DNA of 64,000 bases, taken from positions 186,001 through 250,000 of the forward strand of contig JBFWRK010000003.1 in the NCBI GenBank assembly GCA_050248955.1. The letters are read 5' to 3'. This DNA is from JBFWRK01 sp050248955 (lineage in GTDB: Bacteria; Actinomycetota; Acidimicrobiia; Acidimicrobiales; Ilumatobacteraceae). The translations under genes and the position numbers were made by a program. Every line of letters begins with the position of its first letter. Within the stretch, counting starts at the first letter, position 1. This document shows, in pieces, positions 24,419-33,109 of this stretch. The notes beneath the pieces are model-generated. The model ran no database searches. It was not told the DNA's origin and was given only the letters and a program-made list of their open reading frames with translations.

Positions 24419-25697
24419 GCCGGAGACCGCGGCGCTCGGACTCTGCGAGCAACCGGCTGCCACGGTCGTACGTGAGGTAGTTCCACGCCCAGTTGATGAA
24501 CACGTTCGCCCGGTTGCGGAAGCCCATGAGGTAGACGAGGTGGAGCCCGAGCCAGGCCACCCAGCCGACGAAGCCCGACAGGTGCAGTCCGTTCGGGAAG
24601 TCGGCGACGGCGTCGTGCCGGCCGATCGTCGCCATCGAGCCCTTGTCGTGGTAGCGGAACGGCTCGGTCGGCTGACCGGCGAGGCGACGCTCGATCTGGC
24701 GCGCCACGTGCCGGCCCCCCTGGATCGCCGGTTGGGCGACCTGGGGGAGCGGTCGATCGCCACCGGATGTCGCCGCCGCGACGTCGCCCGTCGCGAAGAT
24801 CTCGGGGTGCCCGGGCACCGTGAGGTCGTCGCCCACCTCGAGCCGGCCGCCCCGACCGAGCGGCGTGCCGAGCGTGCGCGCGAGCGGGCTCGCCGTGACA
24901 CCGGCGGCCCAGACGACCGTGTGCGCGGGCAGGACCGTGCCGTCCGTGAGGTGGACGCGCGTCGGCTCGACGCGGGCGACGCCCACGCCGGTGCGGACCT
25001 CGACGCCCCGACGCGAGAGCGTTGCACGCGCCCGCTCGGACGACTCCTCGCTGAACGGTGGCAGCAGGCGGTCAGCGAGCTCGACGAGCACGACGCGTGC
25101 AGTCCGGACCGGCAACGTCGGGAAGTCGCGCTGCAGCACCTTCGTGAACAGCTCCATCAGTCCACCGGCCATCTCGACGCCGGTGGGTCCGCCGCCGCTC
25201 ACGACGACGTTCAGTGCCCCGTCATCGACGAGCGAGGGATCGGCGTGGGCCGCCTCGAACCGATCGAGCACGTGCGCCCGTAGCGCGAGCGCGTCGTCCA
25301 GCGCCTTGAGCGGGAACGCATGCTCGTCGACGCCCTCGACGCCGAAGCTGGTCGACTCGGCGCCGGCCGCGACGACGAGCGTGTCGTAGTCGATGGAGCC
25401 GCCCGGTTCGAGTTGCACCGTGCGACGGTCGACGTCGACGGACTCGACCCGCGCCATGCGCACCTCGACGTTGCGTTGCCGGCGGAAGATGCCGCGCACG
25501 GCGTAGGCGACGTTGTCGGCGTCGAGGCCGGCGGTCGCCACTTGGTAGAGCAGCGGCTGGAAGGTGTGGAAGTTGTTCGCCTCCACGAGGATCACGTCGA
25601 CGGGAGCGTGACGCAACCCACGAGCGACGGCGAGTCCGGCGAACCCGGCGCCGATCACGACCACGCGATGCCGGCGGTTCCCTGGGCGCAGTCCCAC
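24402..25697 (-). CDS. ndh: Type II NADH dehydrogenase (NDH-2)
   Basis: A 431-residue flavoprotein that moves electrons from NADH to quinone without pumping protons. N-terminal VVVIGAGFAGLAVARGLRHA is the FAD Rossmann motif; NNFHTFQPLLYQVATAGLDADNVAYAVRGIFR (about 41-72) is the family signature near the active site; VVSGGGPTGVEMAGGL (about 163-178) is the NADH motif; ATGDVAAA appears near 302. A C-terminal hydrophobic/amphipathic region (HLSGFVGWVAWLGLHLVYLMGFRN) would anchor it to the membrane. It is divergent from the MgtC gene. Confidence 0.93.
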   Translation of the reverse strand: MGLRPGNRRHRVVVIGAGFAGLAVARGLRHAPVDVILVEANNFHTFQPLLYQVATAGLDADNVAYAVRGIFRRQRNVEVRMARVESVDVDRRTVQLEPGGSIDYDTLVVAAGAESTSFGVEGVDEHAFPLKALDDALALRAHVLDRFEAAHADPSLVDDGALNVVVSGGGPTGVEMAGGLMELFTKVLQRDFPTLPVRTARVVLVELADRLLPPFSEESSERARATLSRRGVEVRTGVGVARVEPTRVHLTDGTVLPAHTVVWAAGVTASPLARTLGTPLGRGGRLEVGDDLTVPGHPEIFATGDVAAATSGGDRPLPQVAQPAIQGGRHVARQIERRLAGQPTEPFRYHDKGSMATIGRHDAVADFPNGLHLSGFVGWVAWLGLHLVYLMGFRNRANVFINWAWNYLTYDRGSRLLAESERRGLRHARSG

Positions 25698-25811
25698 GCC
25701 GTCACGCTACCAACGGCTCGTGCGTGGCTTCACAAGCAGGTGGCAGACGTTTGACAGTACGGTGGCGACGGGAACCACATCGGCCGGTGGGACGCGCGAG
25801 AGGGAGTTGGC

Positions 25812-26321
25812 TTGTCTCGGATGTCCACGTTCGCGTTGGAGGACCAGGCGGTGCTCGTGCTCGAGGTGTGCCTCGCGAGCCTCCTCGGTGCCGTCATCGG
25901 CTGGGAGCGCGACCGTGCCGGCAAGAGCGCCGGCATTCGGACTCACGTCATCATCTGCGCCGCCTCGGCGTTCGCCGTAGGCCTCGGTGAGCTCGCGCTC
26001 GTGGTCGACGGGACCGGCGATCGGACGCGCACGCTGCACGGTGTGCTCACCGGGATCGGCTTCGTCGGCGCCGGCATGATCTGGAAGGCCGATCGGCGCG
26101 AGGGGCCCTCCGGGCTCACCTCGGCGGCCACGGTGATGCTCGTCGCCGTCATCGGCGCAGCGTGCGGTCTCGGCGCGCCGCTCGCCGCGGTCGCAGTGAC
26201 GTTGATCGCGCTGATCACGCTGTGGGGTGTCGCCCAGATGGAGCCCCATCGGGACCACGGTGCCAACCGGCCGCCGCCGCACGGCGCGGGGGACAGCGAG
26301 GACGCGTCCGTGCCACGCTGA
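25812..26321 (+). CDS. MgtC/SapB family membrane protein
   Basis: A 169-residue membrane protein with four predicted helices: LEVCLASLLGAVIGWERDRAGKSAGIRTHVIICAASAFAVGLGEL (about 17-61), GVLTGIGFVGAGMIW (about 76-90), and the last helices to about 145; the tail is hydrophilic. The G-W-E-R, R-T-H and GAGMIW features are the MgtC family core, linked to Mg2+ limitation and ATP-synthase control in other bacteria. Two starts fit: TTG 25812, with GGGAG 5 bases upstream, or ATG 25821. Confidence 0.88.
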   Translation: MSRMSTFALEDQAVLVLEVCLASLLGAVIGWERDRAGKSAGIRTHVIICAASAFAVGLGELALVVDGTGDRTRTLHGVLTGIGFVGAGMIWKADRREGPSGLTSAATVMLVAVIGAACGLGAPLAAVAVTLIALITLWGVAQMEPHRDHGANRPPPHGAGDSEDASVPR

Positions 26322-26325
26322 AGGC

Positions 26326-26583
26326 GTGCGCCGCTCCATCGACGATCAGCCCTTCGACCCAGCAGATCTCCCGCCCGGCGCCGACGACGCTGCCGCGCTC
26401 TCGTGGGCGATCGCCGTGAGCGACGACTACGACGATGCCGAACCTCGCGTCGTGCTCACCGTCGAGGAGGTGGGCCGGGCAGGCGAAGGACTCGTGCTCC
26501 ACCTCGGGCCGGACCACGCGCGGCGCCTGCGGGGCGCGCTCCACGACGCATTGCGGGAGGTCGGCGAGGACGCCGGCAGGTGA
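26326..26583 (+). CDS. Conserved small protein of unknown function
   Basis: An 85-residue acidic protein starting at GTG 26326, 4 bases after the MgtC stop. It reads as one small alpha/beta unit: an acidic N-terminus, VVLTVEEVGRAGEGLVLHLGP and a final helix RRLRGALHDALREVG. The composition and codon use are gene-like. No function or family is recognised. It ends 116 bases before the sirohaem reductase gene, and may be in the mgtC unit. Confidence 0.65.
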   Translation: MRRSIDDQPFDPADLPPGADDAAALSWAIAVSDDYDDAEPRVVLTVEEVGRAGEGLVLHLGPDHARRLRGALHDALREVGEDAGR

Positions 26584-26699
26584 CGCATCGGGCCCGCTGC
26601 CGGGCATCCGGGAATTGTTGACGAATCTGGTGGCATTTCGGACCCGGTTCGCACTATTCTTGACCATTCAGGTCGCATTTCGAGCCATGGAGGCTGCCC

Positions 26700-28490
26700 G
26701 TGGGCGTCACCCCCGTCATCCCCACACCGCGAGACCTCGACGCCGAGCAGCAGCGGGATGTGGAGCGCTTCGAGCGGGCCGTCGCCGACTACTTGAGCGG
26801 TGCGATCTCCGAGGACGTGTTCCGCGTGATGCGACTCAACAACGGCATCTACGGCCAGCGCCAGGGCGGCACGAACCAGATGGTCCGGGTCAAGCTCCCG
26901 GCCGGTTCGATCACGCCCGAGCAGTTCGACATGATGGCCCACCTCGTGGAGACCTACTCGCGCGGGTGGGGACACATCACGACCCGCCAGAACGTGCAGA
27001 TGCACTACGTCGAGCTCACCCGGGTACCCGAGGTGATGCGCCATCTGGGGTCGGTCGGCCTGACCACCCGCGAGGCGTGCGGCGACACGGTCCGCAACGT
27101 GATGGCCTGCCACCTCGCCGGCGCCTGCCCCCACGAGCACCTCGATGTCACGGCGTGGGCCGAGGCGGCGTACCGGCACTTCGTGCGCAGCCCGCTCGGG
27201 CAACGGCTGCCGCGCAAGTTCAAGATCAACTTCTCGGGCTGCGCGACCGACTGCGGCCAGGCGATGTTCAACGACGTCGGGGTGATCGCGACCACGCGCA
27301 TCGCTGAGGACGGCAGCCCCGAGACCGGCTTCCGGATCTTCATCGCCGGAGGCCTCGGCGCGAACCCCCACCCGGCGCTCGCACTCGAGGACTTCACCGC
27401 CCGGGAGGACCTCCTGCCGACGATCGAGGCCGTGTTGCGAGTGTTCGACCAGACCGGCAACCGCGACAACAAGCTGCGCGCCCGGCTGAAGTGGGTCGTC
27501 GACACGCTCGGCATCGACGAGGTCCGCCGCCGCGTGCTCAAGGTGCGCCACACGCTGCCTGCGTCGTCCTCGTGGCCGGGCGGCATCCCGGAGGAGGTGC
27601 TGAAGGCGGGTGACGCTCCTGCCGGCCGTGCATCCTCGGGCGAGGTGTCGGCTGTCGGGCAGGGTGTGCAGGTGAGCTTGCTGCCCTCGAACCCGTATCG
27701 GCGCTGGGTGGCGTCGAGCGTGATCCGGGGCACGGCGAACGGGTCGGTGTCGGCGGTGGCGTACGCCGCGCTCGGCGACGTCACAGCCGCTCAGTTCCGG
27801 TCGCTCGCATCGATCCAGCGCGAGCTCGGCGCCGACGTGCGGCTGAGCAACCGACAGAACGTCGTGTTCCGTGGGCTGACCGAGGCGCAGCTGCCGGTGC
27901 TCTACTCGCGGCTGGAGACGATCGGCATGGCCCGCCCGGGTGCCGAGCTCGCCCGTGACGTGGTCGCCTGCCCCGGCGCCGACACGTGCAACATCGCCGT
28001 GACGCAGTCACGCGGGCTCGCGAAGGCGATCGGCGAGCGACTCGAGGAAGAGGGTCTCGCCGAGGTCGGCGGCGTGCGGATCAACATCTCGGGTTGCACG
28101 AACAGCTGTGGACAGCACCATGCCGCCGACATCGGCTTCTTCGGTGCCGAACGACGGGCACACGGCAAGGCGGCTCCGGGGTACCAGATGCTGCTCGGCG
28201 GCTACATCGGTCAGGAGCAGGCGTACTTCGGCGAGAAGGCGTTGCGGCTCCCGGCGAAGGCCGCGCCGGAAGCGGCGGTGCGCGTCGTGCGCCGCTTCGC
28301 ACAGGAGCGCGAGGCCGGCGAGACGTTCCGGGGCTGGATGGATCGTGTCGGCGGCGCGTCGGGCGTGGCTGACCAGCTGCGTGAGCTCGACGTGTTCCCG
28401 ACGCCGGAGGAGCGCCCCGATTTCTATGCCGACTACGACGAGACCGCGCCGTTCGTCGCCGTGATCGGCGAGTCGGAGTGCGCGGTGTGA
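26700..28490 (+). CDS. Sirohaem [4Fe-4S] sulfite/nitrite reductase
   Basis: A 596-residue ferredoxin-type sulfite or nitrite reductase with two tandem ferredoxin-like/sirohaem halves. The cluster Cys set in the C-terminal half is Cys424-x5-Cys430 (ACPGADTC) and Cys466-x3-Cys470 (SGCTNSCG), with the last Cys bridging sirohaem. NFSGCATDCGQ in the first half is a degenerate partner. Sirohaem-site Arg/Lys residues lie in TTRQNVQMHYVEL. It performs the six-electron reduction of sulfite to sulfide or nitrite to ammonia; the two cannot be separated here. GTG at 26700 with GGAGG 6 bases upstream. Its stop lies in a 13-bp tandem repeat leading into the DUF4202 gene. Confidence 0.95.
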   Translation: MGVTPVIPTPRDLDAEQQRDVERFERAVADYLSGAISEDVFRVMRLNNGIYGQRQGGTNQMVRVKLPAGSITPEQFDMMAHLVETYSRGWGHITTRQNVQMHYVELTRVPEVMRHLGSVGLTTREACGDTVRNVMACHLAGACPHEHLDVTAWAEAAYRHFVRSPLGQRLPRKFKINFSGCATDCGQAMFNDVGVIATTRIAEDGSPETGFRIFIAGGLGANPHPALALEDFTAREDLLPTIEAVLRVFDQTGNRDNKLRARLKWVVDTLGIDEVRRRVLKVRHTLPASSSWPGGIPEEVLKAGDAPAGRASSGEVSAVGQGVQVSLLPSNPYRRWVASSVIRGTANGSVSAVAYAALGDVTAAQFRSLASIQRELGADVRLSNRQNVVFRGLTEAQLPVLYSRLETIGMARPGAELARDVVACPGADTCNIAVTQSRGLAKAIGERLEEEGLAEVGGVRINISGCTNSCGQHHAADIGFFGAERRAHGKAAPGYQMLLGGYIGQEQAYFGEKALRLPAKAAPEAAVRVVRRFAQEREAGETFRGWMDRVGGASGVADQLRELDVFPTPEERPDFYADYDETAPFVAVIGESECAV

Positions 28491-28525
28491 GTGCGCAGTG
28501 TGAGTGCGCGGTCTGAGTGCGCAGT
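28474..28525. repeat. 13-bp tandem repeat (four units) at the reductase/DUF4202 border
   Basis: Four contiguous units: CGGAGTGCGCGGT, GTGAGTGCGCAGT, GTGAGTGCGCGGT and CTGAGTGCGCAGT. Unit 2 holds the reductase TGA (28488-28490) overlapped by a GTG at 28487; unit 4 holds the DUF4202 GTG (28517). From 28487 a nine-codon frame runs to TGA 28514-28516, directly abutting the 28517 GTG. Confidence 0.9.
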
Positions 28526-29128
28526 CCGAGCGAGCGCTACGGGGCTGCTGCGGCGGCGATCGACGCCGCCAACGCCGCCGATCCCACGACGGTCGTCGTC
28601 CGCGGGGAGGAGCTGCCGCTCGCCCTCGCCCACGGCCGGTTGGCCGCGGCGTGGGTCGACCGTCTCGTCGCCGACGCGGACGAGACGCTGCTGCTCGCGG
28701 CTCGGGCTCACCACCTGCGGCGATGGGAGGTGCCACGGACCACGTATCCCGAGGGGAAGGCCGGGTACCTGCGCTGGCGCAAGGATCAGAAGGCGCGCCA
28801 CGCCCGCGACGTGGAGGCGCTGCTGCGCGACGCCGGATACGACGCCAGTTCGATCGCACGCGTCCAGGCGCTCGTCCGGCGGGATCAGCTCGCGGTCGAC
28901 GCCGAAGCCCAGGTGGTCGAGGATGCTGCCTGCCTGGTCTTCATCGAGACGCAGCTCGCCTCGATGACACCGCGCTTCGACCATGCCCACCTGCTCGACG
29001 TGCTCCGCAAGACCGCCCGCAAGATGAGCCCCGCCGGGCTGGCCGCCGTCGGTGAGCTCCCCCTCGGCGAGACGGAGCAAGCGCTCCTCGCCGAAGCCCT
29101 CACGCCCCCCACCGACCCCCCGGCCTGA
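28517..29128 (+). CDS. DUF4202 domain protein
   Basis: A 203-residue, largely helical protein of the DUF4202 family, recognised from DADETLLLAARAHHLRRWEVPRTTYPEGKAGYLRWRKDQKARHARDVEALLRDAGYD (about 53-109) with conserved Arg-Trp and His-Ala-Arg residues and EDAACLVFIETQL (about 133). The function is unknown. It follows the sirohaem reductase by 26 bases on the same strand, suggesting a link to sulfite or nitrite reduction. The C-terminus is Pro-rich. Start GTG 28517, in the last unit of a 13-bp tandem repeat. Confidence 0.85.
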   Translation: MRSPSERYGAAAAAIDAANAADPTTVVVRGEELPLALAHGRLAAAWVDRLVADADETLLLAARAHHLRRWEVPRTTYPEGKAGYLRWRKDQKARHARDVEALLRDAGYDASSIARVQALVRRDQLAVDAEAQVVEDAACLVFIETQLASMTPRFDHAHLLDVLRKTARKMSPAGLAAVGELPLGETEQALLAEALTPPTDPPA

Positions 29129-29270
29129 CCCCCGCCCCGCCCCGCCGCCCGCCCGCCCGGCCCAGCCCGCAGGCACCTGGGGTGAATGAGCTTCGTGGTT
29201 GCGCGAACCACTGGTGGGCCGAGTGTGCTGGTGCGACGTCGTCATCGGACGACGAGATCCCGGCCACGCC

Positions 29271-29378
29271 GTTTCTCTGCTCATGCGCGTCACCAGCCCC
29301 GGTCTGTGATCGGGCGAGGTCGTTGGATGTCCGGATGGGAGCGGAGAACCGGTCGGGAGTCGTTGGCGAGCACAGAAC
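29271..29378. repeat. Nested-palindrome repeat element, copy 2
   Basis: It aligns base for base with copy 1 (11751-11858) over 108 bases with 5 differences. The left end GTTTCTCTGCTC is intact; the right end reads GAGCACAGAACC, one change from copy 1, and the inner stem is also altered. The changes lie mostly in the stems, so this copy looks older or relaxed. Confidence 0.8.
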
Positions 29379-29397
29379 CCGGGGAGCGCGGGCGGCC

Positions 29398-29438
29398 GGG
29401 CTGCCGGGCTGCGGGCTGCCGGGCTGCGGGCTGCCGGG
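29398..29438. repeat. 15-bp GC-rich tandem repeat
   Basis: Two full units and most of a third of GGGCTGCCGGGCTGC, each itself made of two near-identical halves. It follows the palindromic element by 20 bases and ends 27 bases before the M20 peptidase start. Confidence 0.85.
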
Positions 29439-29465
29439 TTGGTGGGGTGTGCAACGCTCCGTCAG

Positions 29466-30743
29466 ATGAGCACCGACTGGCGGTCACGAGTCCTGCAGCA
29501 CGTCGACGACCACGTTCCGGAGATGCTCGCCGCACTCGTCGACCTCGTCCGGATCCCGACCGTGACGGGCACCGCCGTGGAGAACGAGGGCCAGGCGGTG
29601 ATGGCCCGCCAGCTCACGGCGGACGGCTTCGACATCGACCACTGGCAGATCGATCTCGACGCGATCCAGGCGGACGTCGACTTCCCCGGTGTCGAAGTGC
29701 CGCGAGACGAGGCGTGGGGCCTCGTCGCCCGCCTGCCCGGACGGGGCGGTGGCAGATCGCTCATGCTGAACGGCCACATCGACGTCGTGCCACCGGGCGA
29801 CCCGGCGGCGTGGTCCACCGTCGACCCGTACTCGGGGACGGTCGACAGCGGGCACCTCTACGGCCGCGGCTCGTGCGACATGAAGGCGGGTCTCGTCGCG
29901 GCGAGATGGGCGATGCGCTCGCTCCGCGAGGTGGGCGTTCCGCTCCGCGGTGACCTGCTGCTGGCCTCCGTGCAAGGGGAGGAGGACGGCGGCCTCGGCA
30001 CGTTCTCGACGCTCCGCCGGGGATGGCGCGCCGACGCGTGCGTGATCCCGGAGCCGACGGGCCTCGATCTCGTTCCGGCGAACGGCGGCGCGCTCACGTT
30101 CCGGCTGCACGTCCACGGCCAAGCCACCCATGCGTCCCGTCGAACCGATGGTGTGAGCGCGCTCGAGAAGCTCTGGCCGGTGTGGCGGGCGCTGAGCGCG
30201 CTGGAGGATCGCCGCAACCGTGAGGTCGACCCGTTGGCGTCGCGGTGGGAGATCGCCTACCCGTTGTCGATCGGCACGGTGCGCTGTGGTGACTGGCCGT
30301 CGTCGGTTCCCGATCTGCTGGTCGCGGAGGGACGGCTCGGCGTCGCACTCGGCGAGCCGATGGAGCACGCCCGCCAGGAGCTCGAGCAGGCGGTCGCCGA
30401 GGCGTGCGACGCGGACGACTGGCTCCGCGCCCATCCCGTCGACGTCGAGTGGTGGGGCGGGCAGTTCGCATCCGGTCGACTGCCGGAGGACTCCGATCTC
30501 CTCGAGCTCGTCTCATCCGCTCATGCCGAAGCGTCAGGGGCTGGACGGCCAGACGTCTGGGCGGCGCCCTACGGCAGCGATCTCCGGCTGCTCGTCGGGA
30601 TCGGCGGTATCCCGACCCTGCAGTACGGACCGGGCGACGCCGCGCGGGCGCACGGCCCGGACGAGTCGGTGTCGCTCGCAGAGACCGTCACCGCGGCGCG
30701 CGCGTTGGCGGTCCTCGCACTGGACATCTGCGGGGTCGCGTGA
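29466..30743 (+). CDS. M20 family metallopeptidase (ArgE/DapE-like)
   Basis: A 425-residue zinc aminoacylase/peptidase. Zinc-site elements: NGHIDVVPPGDPAAWSTVDPYSG (about 99-121, the H-x-D pair), GRGSCDMKAGLVAARWA (about 131-147, bridging Asp), QGEEDGGLGTFS (about 168, catalytic Glu-Glu), then the lid/dimerisation domain and the final His in YGPGDAARAHGPDESV. Such enzymes remove acyl groups from amino acids or split small peptides; ArgE, DapE and carnosinase-like roles are all possible. ATG 29466; a repeat-rich spacer precedes it and no clear ribosome-binding site is visible. Confidence 0.92.
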   Translation: MSTDWRSRVLQHVDDHVPEMLAALVDLVRIPTVTGTAVENEGQAVMARQLTADGFDIDHWQIDLDAIQADVDFPGVEVPRDEAWGLVARLPGRGGGRSLMLNGHIDVVPPGDPAAWSTVDPYSGTVDSGHLYGRGSCDMKAGLVAARWAMRSLREVGVPLRGDLLLASVQGEEDGGLGTFSTLRRGWRADACVIPEPTGLDLVPANGGALTFRLHVHGQATHASRRTDGVSALEKLWPVWRALSALEDRRNREVDPLASRWEIAYPLSIGTVRCGDWPSSVPDLLVAEGRLGVALGEPMEHARQELEQAVAEACDADDWLRAHPVDVEWWGGQFASGRLPEDSDLLELVSSAHAEASGAGRPDVWAAPYGSDLRLLVGIGGIPTLQYGPGDAARAHGPDESVSLAETVTAARALAVLALDICGVA

Positions 30744-30820
30744 AGCGGTCGCCGTGGCGCGGTCGAGCGCGGCTGCCAACGCAGGGTGCCGCCGACCCGA
30801 TCGAGCCGTAGGGTCGGAGC

Positions 30821-31267
30821 ATGAGCGACGAAGGTGACTACGCGCCGAGCCCCGCCGATTGGGTGCGCGAGCAGGTTGAAGCGTACGAGAGCTCGGGTGG
30901 GCAGCGCGGCAACACGCTGCGCGACACCGGGCTCCCGGTGATCATCGTGACCACCCGCGGCAACAAGAGCGGCAAGGTCCGCAAGACGCCGCTGATGCGC
31001 GTGGAGCACGACGGTGAGTACGCGCTCGTCGCGTCGATGGGCGGCGCGCCCAAGCATCCGGTGTGGTACCACAACCTCAAGGCGGATCCGGACGCCGTCA
31101 CGATCCAGGACGGGCCTGAACCCTTCGCCGCCCGGGTGCGCGAAGTCACTGGCGACGAGCGAGCCACCTGGTGGGAACGGGCGGTAGCTGCCTTCCCGCC
31201 CTACGCCGACTACCAGCGCAAGACGGAGCGACAGATCCCGGTGTTCGTCGCCAGCCGCCGCGACTGA
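30821..31267 (+). CDS. Deazaflavin (F420)-dependent nitroreductase-family protein (Ddn-like)
   Basis: A 148-residue split-barrel flavin/deazaflavin reductase. LPVIIVTTRGNKSGKVRKTPLMRVEHDGEYALVASMGGAPKHPVWYHNLKADPDAVTIQDG (about 33-92) is the signature of the Ddn/F420-dependent nitroreductase family, with T-T-x-G-x-x-S-G-K/R for F420 phosphate contacts. It likely reduces quinones or nitro compounds with F420H2. ATG 30821. The trmB gene follows after only 4 bases, so the two may be co-transcribed without a shared role. Confidence 0.92.
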   Translation: MSDEGDYAPSPADWVREQVEAYESSGGQRGNTLRDTGLPVIIVTTRGNKSGKVRKTPLMRVEHDGEYALVASMGGAPKHPVWYHNLKADPDAVTIQDGPEPFAARVREVTGDERATWWERAVAAFPPYADYQRKTERQIPVFVASRRD

Positions 31268-31271
31268 GATC

Positions 31272-31964
31272 TTGGCGACGGCGGAACGACCGGTGGATCC
31301 GGCAACACCGGACCACCCGCCGACCCGGACGTTCAAACCGCGCCGGCGGCGGATGTCCGCGACGCGAGCTGCGGCGTACGAGCGCATGGTCGCCGACTGG
31401 TCTGTCGCCGAGCTCGGACCCGTGCTCGACCTCGCTGCGGTGTTCGGGCGGCGAGCGCCCGTCGTGCTCGACATCGGCTTCGGCGGTGGTGAGGCGACGA
31501 TCGACCTCGCGCGTGCCCGGGCGGACGAGGACGTGCTCGCGGTCGAGGTCCACACACCGGGGATCGGCCGACTGCTGGAGGCGATCGAACGCGACGGACT
31601 CTCGAACGTCCGCGTGGTCGACGGTGACGCGTTGATCTTCGTCGACCGGATCCCAGCCGGGAGCCTTGCCGGGATCCGCATCCTCTTCCCCGATCCGTGG
31701 CCGAAGGTCCGCCAGCGGCATCGTCGACTCGTGCGGCCCGGTGTCGTCGCTGCGCTCACCGACAAGCTCGAGCCGGGCGGCACGCTGCACGTCGCGACTG
31801 ACATCGCCGACTACGCCACCCAGGTGCTCGCCGTGTGCGCTGCGGAGCCTCGCCTCCACGGTGGGATCGTCGAGCGGCCGGCGTGGCGGACGGTGACGCG
31901 GTTCGAGCAGCGCGGACGAGACGAAGGCCGCCACGCGATCGACCTCGCGTTCACCCGCCGCTGA
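31272..31964 (+). CDS. trmB: tRNA (guanine46-N7)-methyltransferase
   Basis: A 230-residue SAM-dependent methyltransferase that makes 7-methylguanosine at tRNA position 46. Features: FKPRRRRMSATRAAAYERM (about 21-39), VVLDIGFGGGEATIDLARARADEDVLAVEVHTPGIGRLL (SAM-binding, about 63-101), and IRILFPDPWPKVRQRHRRLVRPGVVAAL, the FPDPWPK motif specific for TrmB (about 133-160). The TTG at 31272 is chosen because the conserved Arg-rich N-terminal patch is upstream of the first ATG. It converges with the LysR gene with a 15-base gap. Confidence 0.94.
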   Translation: MATAERPVDPATPDHPPTRTFKPRRRRMSATRAAAYERMVADWSVAELGPVLDLAAVFGRRAPVVLDIGFGGGEATIDLARARADEDVLAVEVHTPGIGRLLEAIERDGLSNVRVVDGDALIFVDRIPAGSLAGIRILFPDPWPKVRQRHRRLVRPGVVAALTDKLEPGGTLHVATDIADYATQVLAVCAAEPRLHGGIVERPAWRTVTRFEQRGRDEGRHAIDLAFTRR

Positions 31965-31979
31965 CGGGATCAGCTCGGG

Positions 31980-32945
31980 TCAGCTCCAGAGGGTCACGTA
32001 GACGGGCGGGCGGAACCGACTGGCGGGGACGCCGCCGTCGCTGCGGTGCATCGCCTGCATCGCCTCTGGCGTGCCGAGGAAGCGGCGGAGCGCGCTCGTC
32101 GCCGATGACCGCCGGTCGATCCCGAGCGTGCTGACGTACCAGAGGAGCTCGATCGGCGTCGACACGACCGGCAGGCGGGTCAGCGCACCGCGCTCGATGT
32201 CCCTGGTCACGAGATGGCTGATCGCGGGCGCGACGCCCTGTCCGTCGGCCGCGGCGGCGAGCGCTGCCGATTGGCTCGGGAACACGCGCACCTTGCGATC
32301 AGGGACCCGCAGGTGGCGCAACAGCGTGCCGACCTCGGAGTGCGACTCGGTGCCGGACGGATCGACGAGCCAGGCGTCGTCGGCGAGCGCACGCCACGGG
32401 ACCGCACCGGCGCCTGCGACGCGGTGGGTCGGGCTGGCGACGACCACGAGGCGGTAGCGCATGATCGGCTCCGACTGGATGCCGACCGCGAGCTCGCCGC
32501 TGAGCCGCGGCCCGAGACACACGTCCGCGAGCCGCTCGTGCAGCAGCGCGGCCATCTCGTCCGACGACGACACACCGACCGTGGCCTCGACCGATTGCGT
32601 CCTCGCGGTGAACGCCTCGATCAGCGGCGGCGCGACGAACTCCGCCACCGTGCTCGTCGCCGCGACGCGGAGTCGCTCGGGCGCGCCCTGGGCGTGCCGG
32701 ATCGCTGCTTCCGCCTCTGCGGCGAGGTTGATCATCTGCGATGCGATGCCCACGAGTCGCTGGCCGCCGGCGGACAGCGCCATGCCCTGTGAGCTGGATG
32801 CGACCAGCGGATCGCCGAGGTGCTTGCGCAGCGCTGCGAGCGCGCCGGACACCGCCGGCTCGCTCACGCCGAGCGCTTGCGCGGCGGCCTTGACGGAGCC
32901 GAGCCGGGCCACGAGCACGAACGCCTCGAGTTGGGTGAGCGTCAC
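31980..32945 (-). CDS. LysR family transcriptional regulator (likely of the cox operon)
   Basis: A 321-residue LysR protein. The winged helix is at about 3-62 (TLTQLEAFVLVARLGSVKAAAQALGVSEPAVSGALAALRKHLGDPLV), followed by the periplasmic-binding-like effector domain (about 90-300). The GTG at 32945 is chosen because the helix-turn-helix begins directly after it. It is divergent from coxM with 164 bases between starts, the classical layout of a LysR activator and its target, so it probably senses CO or a linked metabolite and controls the CO dehydrogenase operon. Confidence 0.9.
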   Translation of the reverse strand: MTLTQLEAFVLVARLGSVKAAAQALGVSEPAVSGALAALRKHLGDPLVASSSQGMALSAGGQRLVGIASQMINLAAEAEAAIRHAQGAPERLRVAATSTVAEFVAPPLIEAFTARTQSVEATVGVSSSDEMAALLHERLADVCLGPRLSGELAVGIQSEPIMRYRLVVVASPTHRVAGAGAVPWRALADDAWLVDPSGTESHSEVGTLLRHLRVPDRKVRVFPSQSAALAAAADGQGVAPAISHLVTRDIERGALTRLPVVSTPIELLWYVSTLGIDRRSSATSALRRFLGTPEAMQAMHRSDGGVPASRFRPPVYVTLWS

Positions 32946-33010
32946 GCACCATTCGTACACCTCGCCGCAGAGCGACGCGGCACCGGGATGGCGCCAGGAC
33001 GGCACCGGGA

Positions 33011-33024
33011 TAAGGGATCGCTTA
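33011..33024. promoter_or_regulatory. Candidate LysR/operator palindrome in the lysR-coxM spacer
   Basis: TAAG and CTTA flank a 6-base GGATCG centre. The site is 66 bases from the LysR start and 86 bases from the coxM start, in an otherwise GC-rich 164-base divergent spacer. Position and partial dyad symmetry fit a LysR binding site. Confidence 0.4.
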
Positions 33025-33109
33025 GGCCCCACTTGACCGCGCCCCGGACCGGGGTGACACTGCGGCGTCGGCACCGTTGGGGAGTGCCGTCCAACCGATT
33101 GGGGGAACC

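Larger units (their letters stand above)
29129..29465. other. 337-base intergenic stretch with repeats, no gene seen
   Basis: The stretch holds a C-rich run just after the DUF4202 stop, the second copy of the 108-bp palindromic element (29271-29378), and a 15-bp GC-rich tandem repeat (29398-29438). Reading frames crossing it are biased by the repeats and match no family. The M20 peptidase gene begins at 29466. Confidence 0.7.

Noticed and set aside
26590..26699. Promoter of the sirohaem reductase
   Set aside because: TTGAC- and TATTCT-like hexamers occur but not at a convincing spacing, so no site was assigned.
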